A stretch of 39,347 bases of DNA from Clostridia bacterium (lineage in GTDB: Bacteria > Bacillota > Clostridia > Oscillospirales > Acutalibacteraceae), in assembly GCA_017516485.1 (NCBI GenBank), contig JAFXCH010000047.1:1-39347 (forward strand). Direction: 5' to 3'. The notes under the pieces were generated by a model. The model saw only the letters and a list, made by a program, of their open reading frames with translations. It was not told where the DNA came from and did not search any database. Below, one piece after another: positions 33,697-39,347 of the stretch; the first letter of the stretch is position 1; each line of letters begins with the position of its first letter. A program made the translations under genes and the position numbers.

Positions 33697-33734
33697 TTAC
33701 GCTCTTTGAAAAACGCAAAGAGCGTAATTTTTTT
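33697..33734 (+). terminator. Terminator after the fucosidase gene
   Basis: TTACGCTCTTTG (33697-33708) pairs perfectly with CAAAGAGCGTAA (33716-33727) and is followed by seven T residues. Confidence 0.95.
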
Positions 33735-33771
33735 GCTTTTAGCAGGAAATTTTGTATTTTATAAATAAGTA

Positions 33772-33800
33772 TTGAATTTTGTTTATAAAAAATGTAAAAT
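33772..33800 (+). promoter_or_regulatory. Promoter of the Gfo/Idh/MocA gene
   Basis: TTGAAT (33772-33777), 17 nt, TAAAAT (33795-33800). An extra AGGAGG at 33803-33808 lies near the start of the transcript, besides the ribosome site GAAGGGAG at 33829-33836 that serves the gene. Confidence 0.65.
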
Positions 33801-33844
33801 GTAGGAGGTTATAATTAAGAATATGTCCGAAGGGAGTTTTTGTT

Positions 33845-34912
33845 ATGGCAAAGCTTAAAATGGCAATTATAGGTACAGGTGGTATCAGTAACGAACACAT
33901 CAGCGGTTACATAAACAATCCCAACACAGAACTTTATGCATTCTGTGATATAAATCCCACACAGCTTGCAATGATGGCAGAGAAGTACGGTATTCCTGCC
34001 GAGCGTACATTCACCGATAAGGATGAAATGCTCAAGACACTGCCCGAAATCGATGCTGTAAGCGTCTGTACGTGGAACAGTGCACACGCAGAGTGTACGA
34101 TTGCCGCGCTCAATGCAGGCAAGCACGTAATCTGTGAGAAGCCTATGGCTATGAATGCCGATGAAGCAAGAGAGATGCTTGAGGCTGCAAAGCGTAATAA
34201 CAAGCTTCTTATGATTGGCTTTGTCCGCCGTCACGGTAATGACTGCGAAGTTGTACGCGAAAACGTTGATTCAGGCACTTTCGGCGACCTTTATTATGCG
34301 AAGGCTACATATCTCAGACGTAACGGTAACCCCGGCGGTTGGTTTGGTGATAAGTCGCGCTCCGGCGGCGGTCCTCTTATTGACCTGGGTGTTCATGTTA
34401 TCGACCTTGTGCGTTTTATCTTCGGCAACCCCAAGCCCGTATCTGTTTACGGTGTTACATTCCAGAAGCTTTTCAACCGTCCCAACGTTGTAGGCGGTAA
34501 GGCGTGGAAGGCAAGTGCTGTAGGTGTACAGGATAAGTGTGATGTTGAGGACCTTGCAAGTGCAATCATCCGTTTCGATAATGGTGCAGTGCTCAGCGTT
34601 GAAGCTGCATTCAGCCTCAATATAAAAGAAGACGAAGGCAATATCGAGCTCTTCGGCACAAAGGCAGGTGCAAAGCTCAGCCCGAATGTTGAGATCTTTA
34701 CTGAGCTTAACGACCGTATGGTAAATATAAGTTTTGCTCAGCCTACTGCGCTTAATTTTAACGGTCTTTTCCAGAAGGAAATCGATAATTATATAGATGC
34801 AATCCTCGGCAGAGCAGAGTGTCTTGCTCCTGCTGAAGACGGTGTTGAGATGATGAAGATTCTCGATGCTGTTTACGAGTCTGCAAGAACAGGCCATGAG
34901 GTTGTACTGTAA
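33845..34912 (+). CDS. Gfo/Idh/MocA-family NAD(P)-dependent oxidoreductase
   Basis: A 355-residue sugar or sugar-derivative dehydrogenase. The Rossmann motif MAIIGTGGISNEHISGY opens the protein, CDINPTQLAMM follows the second strand, and the family catalytic motif GKHVICEKPMAMNADEA contains the conserved Lys-Pro. GGGPLIDLGVHVIDLVRF carries the usual Asp and His. Substrate cannot be assigned; members act on inositol, glucose, N-acetylamino sugars and others. It has its own promoter, and sits between a fucosidase and nagB, suggesting a step in breakdown of host-type sugars. No signal peptide. Confidence 0.92.
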   Translation: MAKLKMAIIGTGGISNEHISGYINNPNTELYAFCDINPTQLAMMAEKYGIPAERTFTDKDEMLKTLPEIDAVSVCTWNSAHAECTIAALNAGKHVICEKPMAMNADEAREMLEAAKRNNKLLMIGFVRRHGNDCEVVRENVDSGTFGDLYYAKATYLRRNGNPGGWFGDKSRSGGGPLIDLGVHVIDLVRFIFGNPKPVSVYGVTFQKLFNRPNVVGGKAWKASAVGVQDKCDVEDLASAIIRFDNGAVLSVEAAFSLNIKEDEGNIELFGTKAGAKLSPNVEIFTELNDRMVNISFAQPTALNFNGLFQKEIDNYIDAILGRAECLAPAEDGVEMMKILDAVYESARTGHEVVL

Positions 34913-34975
34913 TATCAAAGAAATGTGTGATAAAGCTTGAAGTTATCAGCAGTGAAAAATATTCCTGCAAAAGTG

Positions 34976-35004
34976 TTGAAAAAGGACTCAGAGCGATATA
35001 TAAT
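34976..35004 (+). promoter_or_regulatory. Promoter of nagB
   Basis: TTGAAA (34976-34981), exactly 17 nt, TATAAT (34999-35004), 41 bp before the start codon. The ribosome site AAGGAAAG lies close to the ATG. Confidence 0.8.
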
Positions 35005-35045
35005 GAATTCTGTAAATAAAATCAAGGAAAGAAAGGTATAGAAAG

Positions 35046-35774
35046 ATGAAAGTTATTGTACTTGAAAACGCAGCACAGATCGGTGAGGAGCTCGGCAAGT
35101 TTTACGTTGATTTTATCAATGAGAATCCCTCTTGCGTACTCGGTCTTGCAACCGGTGCAACTCCCGTACCGACTTATAACTACATAACAAAGGCTTATGC
35201 CGACGGTAAGGTCAGCTTCAAAAATGTAAGCACATTTAACCTTGACGAATACTGTGACCTTCCTAAGGATAACAAAAACAGCTACTACACATTTATGTTC
35301 CAGAATCTTTTCAGCCACGTTGATATCGACCCTGCTAACGTAGGTTTCCTCGACGGTAACGTAACTGATTACGATGCAGAGAGCAAGCGCTATGCCGAGG
35401 CTATCAAAGCAAAGGGCGGCATCGATGTACAGCTTCTCGGTATCGGTCATAACGGCCATATCGCATTCAATGAGCCTGCCGATGCATTTACAGACGAGGC
35501 TTTCCGCGTAACTCTTTCCGAGAGCACAATCAATGCAAACTCAATCTATTTTGACGATGCTCCGATGCCGAGATATGCTATGACAATGGGTATCGGCTCG
35601 ATTATGCGCTCAAAGAAGATTGTTCTTGTTGCTACAGGTGCAGGCAAGGCACAGGCAATCAAGGGAATGATCGAGGGCGAGGTTACACCTCAGCTTCCCG
35701 CATCAATCCTCCAGACACACGATGATGTAGTTGTATATCTTGATAAGGATGCAGCTTCACTTCTTACGAAATAA
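35046..35774 (+). CDS. nagB: Glucosamine-6-phosphate deaminase
   Basis: A 242-residue enzyme that converts glucosamine-6-phosphate to fructose-6-phosphate and ammonia, the last step of amino-sugar catabolism. LGLATGATPVPTY is the substrate-phosphate loop near residue 32, followed by FNLDEYCDLP with the catalytic Asp, LLGIGHNGHIAFNEPAD with the catalytic His and Glu, and the allosteric-type SIMRSKKIVLVATG segment. Length is typical of the short bacterial form without the long C-terminal extension. It has its own SigA promoter and a terminator. Fits use of GlcNAc released from glycans or from the wall. Confidence 0.97.
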   Translation: MKVIVLENAAQIGEELGKFYVDFINENPSCVLGLATGATPVPTYNYITKAYADGKVSFKNVSTFNLDEYCDLPKDNKNSYYTFMFQNLFSHVDIDPANVGFLDGNVTDYDAESKRYAEAIKAKGGIDVQLLGIGHNGHIAFNEPADAFTDEAFRVTLSESTINANSIYFDDAPMPRYAMTMGIGSIMRSKKIVLVATGAGKAQAIKGMIEGEVTPQLPASILQTHDDVVVYLDKDAASLLTK

Positions 35775-35784
35775 GTTTTTTTAT

Positions 35785-35815
35785 AAATCCTCGGCGATAA
35801 GTCGGGGATTTTTTT
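35785..35815 (+). terminator. Terminator after nagB, 25 bp before the next gene
   Basis: AAATCCTCGGC (35785-35795) pairs, with two G-U pairs, with GTCGGGGATTT around loop GATAA, followed by T residues. As at 32321-32348, the next gene begins only 24 bp after it and no promoter fits between. Confidence 0.8.
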
Positions 35816-35839
35816 GAAAAAGAAAAAGGGGAAATCAAA

Positions 35840-36976
35840 ATGAAAAAAATTGTTTCCGTACTTCTCAGCGTATGTTTATTATGTTCTTGCTTTGTTTTCG
35901 GTGTAAGTGCCGAGGATGATGCGTTACGCTTCGGTGATGACGGCAAGTTTACGGTGCTTCAGATTACAGACCCGCAGGATGATGCTTACCCTGCACACGG
36001 ATTAAAAGAATTTATAGAGAAAGCGATAGAAGAAACCGACCCCGATTTTATTGTTATAACCGGTGACATTGTTGAGGACTCGCGTGCAGGTGATATATCG
36101 GACGATAAAATTTTTCAGGAGGGTGTAACCGTTGACGGTGACTATGCCGCAACGCTTGCCAATACTCAAAAAGCCTGTGAAGATTTCTTTGCACCTATCG
36201 AAGCATCGGGTATTCCTTATGCGGTTTCTCAGGGCAATAATGACTATAACAGCGATGTTACAAATGAAGACTGGCTTAAGATTTACTCTTCGTTTCCGAA
36301 TAATATGACTGTTGATATGTCAGACGATGCAGAAGGTAAAATCGACTGTTATATTCCCGTGCTTTCATCCGATTCCGATGAGCCTGCTTTTGGCTTGTGG
36401 ATGCTTGACAACGGCAGAAGTTTCACCGAAAGTCAGCTTGAATGGTTCACGGCTTACGATAACGGAAATGTACCGTCTCTTGTTTTTGAGCACGTACCCG
36501 TTGACGATATAGGCAATCTCTATGAAGAATGCAATATCTGGGATGAGGGTGCAATTATTGACGGTACATCGACTTACCGCCTTAAAGCTGACGTAAGCGG
36601 TCACGCAGAGGGAATTGTAAAGCCCGGTACTACTACGGAGGAGTTTACCGCCTGGAAGAATAAAGGCGTTGTCGGCGCGTTTTTCGGCCATTGGCACACA
36701 AGCGGATTTACCGGAGTGTGGGACGGAATCACACTCGGTATGACCTACGGCTGTCAGTTTTCCAAGGCAGGCCCCTACGGTGTGCGTGCGATAACTATTG
36801 ATGAAAACAGCAGCACAGTAGAAACAGAGCTTTATGTTTATGAAAACGGTGAGTTTACTGTGCAGACAAACGAGCCTTATGCCGAGTATGACAATGCTTT
36901 TGAGCAGACTATGGCAAGTGTAGTCAACTTCTTCAAAAACCTTTTTACAGCGCTCGTTTATCTTCTGAAATTCTGA
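35840..36976 (+). CDS. Secreted calcineurin-like metallophosphoesterase with altered motifs
   Basis: A 378-residue protein with a signal peptide (MKKIVSVLLSVCLLCSCFVF, likely cleaved after GVSA at residue 24; LCSC is a poor lipobox). Metallophosphoesterase blocks appear in order: TDPQDD (44-48, where D-x-H is usual), GDIVED (75-80), GNNDYN (132-137, where GNHD/E is usual), EHVPV (His218), and GHWHT (His284, His286). Two histidines are thus replaced by Gln46 and Asn134. The C-terminus after residue 355 is a hydrophobic tail, SVVNFFKNLFTALVYLLKF-like, matching the end of peptide 1. Substrate unknown (phosphodiester or phosphomonoester). It follows nagB behind a terminator without its own promoter. 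Confidence 0.87.
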   Translation: MKKIVSVLLSVCLLCSCFVFGVSAEDDALRFGDDGKFTVLQITDPQDDAYPAHGLKEFIEKAIEETDPDFIVITGDIVEDSRAGDISDDKIFQEGVTVDGDYAATLANTQKACEDFFAPIEASGIPYAVSQGNNDYNSDVTNEDWLKIYSSFPNNMTVDMSDDAEGKIDCYIPVLSSDSDEPAFGLWMLDNGRSFTESQLEWFTAYDNGNVPSLVFEHVPVDDIGNLYEECNIWDEGAIIDGTSTYRLKADVSGHAEGIVKPGTTTEEFTAWKNKGVVGAFFGHWHTSGFTGVWDGITLGMTYGCQFSKAGPYGVRAITIDENSSTVETELYVYENGEFTVQTNEPYAEYDNAFEQTMASVVNFFKNLFTALVYLLKF

Positions 36977-36987
36977 TATCAAAACAA

Positions 36988-37020
36988 AAACAGCAGAGCT
37001 TTCCGCTCTGCTGTTTGATT
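36988..37020. terminator. Bidirectional terminator between phosphoesterase and thyX-like genes
   Basis: AAACAGCAGAGC (36988-36999) and GCTCTGCTGTTT (37005-37016) form a perfect 12-bp stem with loop TTTCC, flanked by A and T residues, between two converging genes. Confidence 0.93.
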
Positions 37021-38388
37021 TTATATGCTGTATTTTTCTTTCATTTCTGCTGCTCTGCCACAGGTGAGTCTGCCCTCGGGGCAGTAGCCGTCAACATAAC
37101 AGCTGGGGCCGTAATAACGGAAAAGCTCGGGCTCTTCGTTGCGGAGTATCTCAAGCATTTTGTTTGCATAAATCTGAATTTCCCACTGTGCTCTTGTGCA
37201 GCTTCTCAGCTTCATAAACAGCATAAGTTCTCTGCCGTTCATTGTTGATACAATGCTGAGTGTGTTGCCGCTTAAGATAAGGTAGGGCAGTGCCTCTTCT
37301 TCGCCTGCAGCTTTAAGCTCTTCGAAAAGTGCAACGCTCTTTTCAAAGCAGGCGTTGTATTCTTTACAGATATCAGCATTTGAGGTAATGCTATCGGGTT
37401 TGACCCAGTCGTTGCGGTCAACAGTATTAAGCGAAGGAATCTGAATTGAATGTATTCTGTGCCTTGCAAAGTGAGTGAGAGTTGAGAGTGAAACCTTGTT
37501 GAGTGCGAATGTAAATTGCACGCTCTCAAGTGCTCTCGGGCGAGAACATTCGGTAACAGCTTTAATGATTTTTGCTCTTGTTTCGCTGTCTTCAACCGAT
37601 TTTTTTACGGTTTGTGCACTGTAAACATTTGCCTCGAGCATTGCTGCCGTTGCAACCGTTTTTGCCGCATCCTTACTGCCGCTGATGTATTCAACAAGCT
37701 CATCGGGTGAAGCTTTGCGGTCAGCTTCAATAAAGCTGAGGTCAAGCGTATCGGATTTTTTTGGCTTTCTTTCTTCAAAGCCTGTGAGTACACCGGGTGC
37801 AATCTTATTTACCTGCTCAAAAAGCTGTTTGCCGAGTGCATAAATCTCGGGTATCTTACTGCCTCTGCCGTGAAGCATAGCGTGAAGCACGTGAAGCATT
37901 TCTCTGCCGCCGATTGAACAGAAGAAATTGCTCAGGAAACAGTAGGGGAGCACAAAGCGAGCATCTTCCTTAGGCACACCTGCATCGGTCATCTTCTTAT
38001 ATGTTTCAAAAAGTGAAGAAATATGAGCGGAGAATTTTGCTTTGTTTTCTTCACGTCTGAAGCTCGGCATATAAAAGCCTGCATCGTAGAAGTCAACATA
38101 TCTGCGTGACTTTACGGTAAATGATGCAAGTCTGAACTCAATCATAAACTGCTCAACAATAACGGAAACGTCATTAAAAGCGAGGTTGAACATAATGTGT
38201 TCAACGGTTGAGTTGTGACCTGAGCGTGTAACTTTATCTATAAGGTTTGCGTTCTTTTTGTCGTCCTGTGACTTATCCCATATGCCGAGTGCATTACCGG
38301 GCTGTGTGGAAATTCTGCCACCTGCGGCACACATTTTTTCTCCGCAGTTGCTGTAGCCGAGTACATATACGCCGGATTTACATTCCAT
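37021..38388 (-). CDS. Fused double ThyX-like flavin-dependent thymidylate synthase
   Basis: A 455-residue protein formed of two ThyX-like halves. ThyX (usually 210-260 residues) methylates dUMP with methylene-THF and FAD; its signature is RHRxxSxNxxSxRY. In the N-half the aligned segment is EFRLASFTVKSRRY (84-97), keeping the Ser and Arg-Tyr end but not the RHR start; in the C-half it is RHRIHSIQIPS (309-319), keeping RHR and Ser but losing the RY end. Other ThyX blocks occur twice: GHNSTVEHIMF (57-67) with RPRALESVQFTF (283-294), and GGREMLHVLHA (160-170) with NGRELMLFMKLRSCTRAQWEIQ-like (384-405). ATG at 38388 follows GGAGG by 8 nt. Confidence 0.85.
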   Translation of the reverse strand: MECKSGVYVLGYSNCGEKMCAAGGRISTQPGNALGIWDKSQDDKKNANLIDKVTRSGHNSTVEHIMFNLAFNDVSVIVEQFMIEFRLASFTVKSRRYVDFYDAGFYMPSFRREENKAKFSAHISSLFETYKKMTDAGVPKEDARFVLPYCFLSNFFCSIGGREMLHVLHAMLHGRGSKIPEIYALGKQLFEQVNKIAPGVLTGFEERKPKKSDTLDLSFIEADRKASPDELVEYISGSKDAAKTVATAAMLEANVYSAQTVKKSVEDSETRAKIIKAVTECSRPRALESVQFTFALNKVSLSTLTHFARHRIHSIQIPSLNTVDRNDWVKPDSITSNADICKEYNACFEKSVALFEELKAAGEEEALPYLILSGNTLSIVSTMNGRELMLFMKLRSCTRAQWEIQIYANKMLEILRNEEPELFRYYGPSCYVDGYCPEGRLTCGRAAEMKEKYSI

Positions 38389-38432
38389 ATCTTAAACCTC
38401 CGTCTGAGAGTAAAATTTCGCATATTTATTAT

Positions 38433-38462
38433 ATAATAAATCATCCACAGGTGAAAAGTCAA
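38433..38462 (-). promoter_or_regulatory. Promoter of the thyX-like gene
   Basis: On the minus strand TTGACT (38462-38457) and TATTAT (38438-38433) are 18 nt apart, about 45 bp before the start codon. The palindromic A/T run ATTATATAATAAA provides alternative -10 hexamers. Confidence 0.6.
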
Positions 38463-38498
38463 GAAAAGTATTTTTATCTGATGATGTTTCGTTGAATG

Positions 38499-38527
38499 TT
38501 GATACGAAATGGGAAATATGCTATAAT
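38499..38527 (+). promoter_or_regulatory. Promoter of the histidine phosphatase gene
   Basis: TTGATA (38499-38504), 17 nt, TATAAT (38522-38527), 40 bp before the ATG at 38567. Confidence 0.78.
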
Positions 38528-38566
38528 TAATCACTCCAAAAAATTTATATTAAAGAAGGCAAAGAT

Positions 38567-39181
38567 ATGGAAAAACACGATACACTGCAAATTCTTTTTA
38601 TAAGGCACGCTCAGACGGATTACAGCGATATCGGTGACCGTGACAATTGTGACGGTGAGCTTACACCTGAGGGTGAAAAGCAATGTGTTGATTTAGGCGA
38701 AAAGCTCAAAGATCTGCCGATTGATGCGTATATTACAAGCTCGCTGTTACGCAGTTTCAAGACGGCTGTCGGTGTATGCAATGCAAAGTCAGACAAGCCC
38801 TTGCTTGAAATCTGCCCCGAACTTATCGAATGCGGCTGTACACCGGGCTATTTCGGTTGCAGTGAAGAATATCTTCAGATTTATTATGAGAACACAAAGA
38901 TGTGTGAAAGCCTTTTCGGTACGGAAAGCTATGAATTCGGATGTGAAGCGTTTGAAGATAATGTTGTTCGTGCTCAAAAAGTGATTTCTTATATAAAGAA
39001 CCGATTTACATATGGTGAGCGTGTTGCGGTTTTCAGCCACCACGGTTTTCTTGAGTATCTTATTCCCACTGCTCTGGGAGTTAAGCCGCATATATTCAGA
39101 TTCGCTCTTGATAACGTTTCTGTCACAGCTATTGATTTCTGCCCTGACGGTAATGTTGTGCTCCGCTGTGTTAATAAGTAG
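38567..39181 (+). CDS. Histidine phosphatase (phosphoglycerate-mutase-like) family protein
   Basis: A 204-residue protein of the histidine phosphatase superfamily. The phosphoacceptor histidine is His15 in LFIRHAQTDY (RHG-type motif with Ala for Gly), followed by LTPEGEKQCVDLGEKL, the ITSSLLRSFKTA block with the conserved Arg and the catalytic second histidine in VFSHHGFLEYL. Substrate is unknown; members include phosphoglycerate mutases, alpha-ribazole phosphatase and broad sugar phosphatases. ATG 38567 follows AAAGAAGG. It has its own divergent promoter opposite the thyX-like gene. Confidence 0.92.
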   Translation: MEKHDTLQILFIRHAQTDYSDIGDRDNCDGELTPEGEKQCVDLGEKLKDLPIDAYITSSLLRSFKTAVGVCNAKSDKPLLEICPELIECGCTPGYFGCSEEYLQIYYENTKMCESLFGTESYEFGCEAFEDNVVRAQKVISYIKNRFTYGERVAVFSHHGFLEYLIPTALGVKPHIFRFALDNVSVTAIDFCPDGNVVLRCVNK

Positions 39182-39232
39182 GGGAATCGATATATTGGAA
39201 AGTGATAAATAAGAATTTGACGAGGTAATATT

Positions 39233-39347
39233 ATGATTACATATTCGATAATTATGTTTTTGACAGCGACACTTTTTGTTGTGATAGGTGTTGCAATATA
39301 TCGGGGAAAAACCAATTTGATTCATGATTATCATCAAACAAACGTTA
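39233..39347 (+). CDS. DUF3784-like small membrane protein, cut by the window end
   Basis: Thirty-eight codons are visible to the end of the window: one hydrophobic helix (TYSIIMFLTATLFVVIGVAIY) then RGKTNLIHDYHQTNV. The segment GKTNLIHDYHQT resembles the loop between the helices of DUF3784 proteins, a family without established function. ATG 39233 follows GACGAGGT. Further helices should lie beyond the window, so the assignment rests on a short stretch. Confidence 0.65.
   Translation, partial: MITYSIIMFLTATLFVVIGVAIYRGKTNLIHDYHQTNV

Noticed and set aside
33823-33858. An 11-codon frame overlapping the start of the Gfo/Idh gene, after an AGGAGG at 33803
   Set aside because: Spacing to the ribosome site is about 14 nt and the peptide has no attenuator-type codon run; the second ribosome site may simply be chance. 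Not strong enough to call a leader peptide.
33845-34912. Gfo/Idh protein as a GH109-type glycosidase
   Set aside because: Length (355 residues), absence of an export signal and the plain EKP dehydrogenase pattern do not support GH109.
1-39347. CRISPR arrays, tRNA or rRNA genes, prophage genes, transposase genes
   Set aside because: No regularly spaced repeats, no tRNA cloverleaf with TTCGAATC-type arm, no rRNA sequence and no phage or transposase motifs were seen on either strand by eye.

Overview
The window looks like chromosome from an anaerobic, low-to-mid GC Gram-positive bacterium of the class Clostridia, most like the gut Ruminococcaceae/Oscillospiraceae. Evidence: pyruvate:ferredoxin oxidoreductase with a clostridial 2[4Fe-4S] ferredoxin; a division and cell-wall (dcw) cluster with mraZ-rsmH-ftsL at its head; a RemB (YaaB)-like gene directly before gyrB; consensus SigA promoters; strong AGGAGG ribosome sites and frequent TTG starts; and glycosidases of mucin or host-glycan type. 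The assignment is inference from gene content; no database search was possible.

Layout. 1-3364: C-terminal ~1038 codons of PFOR and its ferredoxin. 3365-18395: a co-directional dcw cluster (mraZ, rsmH, ftsL-like, spoVD/ftsI-like PBP, murE, murF, mraY, ftsW, murG, murA, ftsQ/divIB, ftsZ), interrupted between the PBP and murE by a 274-bp element with terminal inverted repeats. murB, murC, murD, ddl and ftsA are absent from it. 18565-21497: folD and a GH89-like (alpha-N-acetylglucosaminidase) protein whose two expected catalytic glutamates appear replaced. 21574-23730 (minus): exonuclease III, YbaK-type deacylase and EamA permease. 23928-29015: CPBP protease, tadA, remB, gyrB, glyA. 29108-30406: FAD oxidoreductase with a C-terminal Rieske domain.

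30438-32348 is the most unusual part. It holds two paralogous ~48-residue anionic amphipathic peptides, each with its own near-perfect promoter and terminator; an unrecognised multi-pass membrane protein; and a 116-residue secreted hydrophobic protein, also with its own promoter and terminator. I recognise none of these families. The C-terminal motif of the first peptide (VVNFFKSIF) recurs at the C-terminus of a secreted phosphoesterase 6 kb downstream (VVNFFKNLF).

32378-35774 looks like sugar catabolism: GH29 alpha-L-fucosidase, Gfo/Idh/MocA dehydrogenase and glucosamine-6-phosphate deaminase. 35840-39347 holds a secreted metallophosphoesterase with altered motifs, a fused double ThyX (minus), a histidine phosphatase and the start of a DUF3784-like membrane protein.

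How the genes work together: PFOR and ferredoxin carry anaerobic pyruvate oxidation. The dcw genes make UDP-MurNAc-tripeptide/pentapeptide, lipid I and lipid II, and polymerise and cross-link septal wall under FtsZ. FolD, GlyA and ThyX share the one-carbon folate pool. The fucosidase, NagB and possibly the GH89-like protein point to use of host-type glycans.
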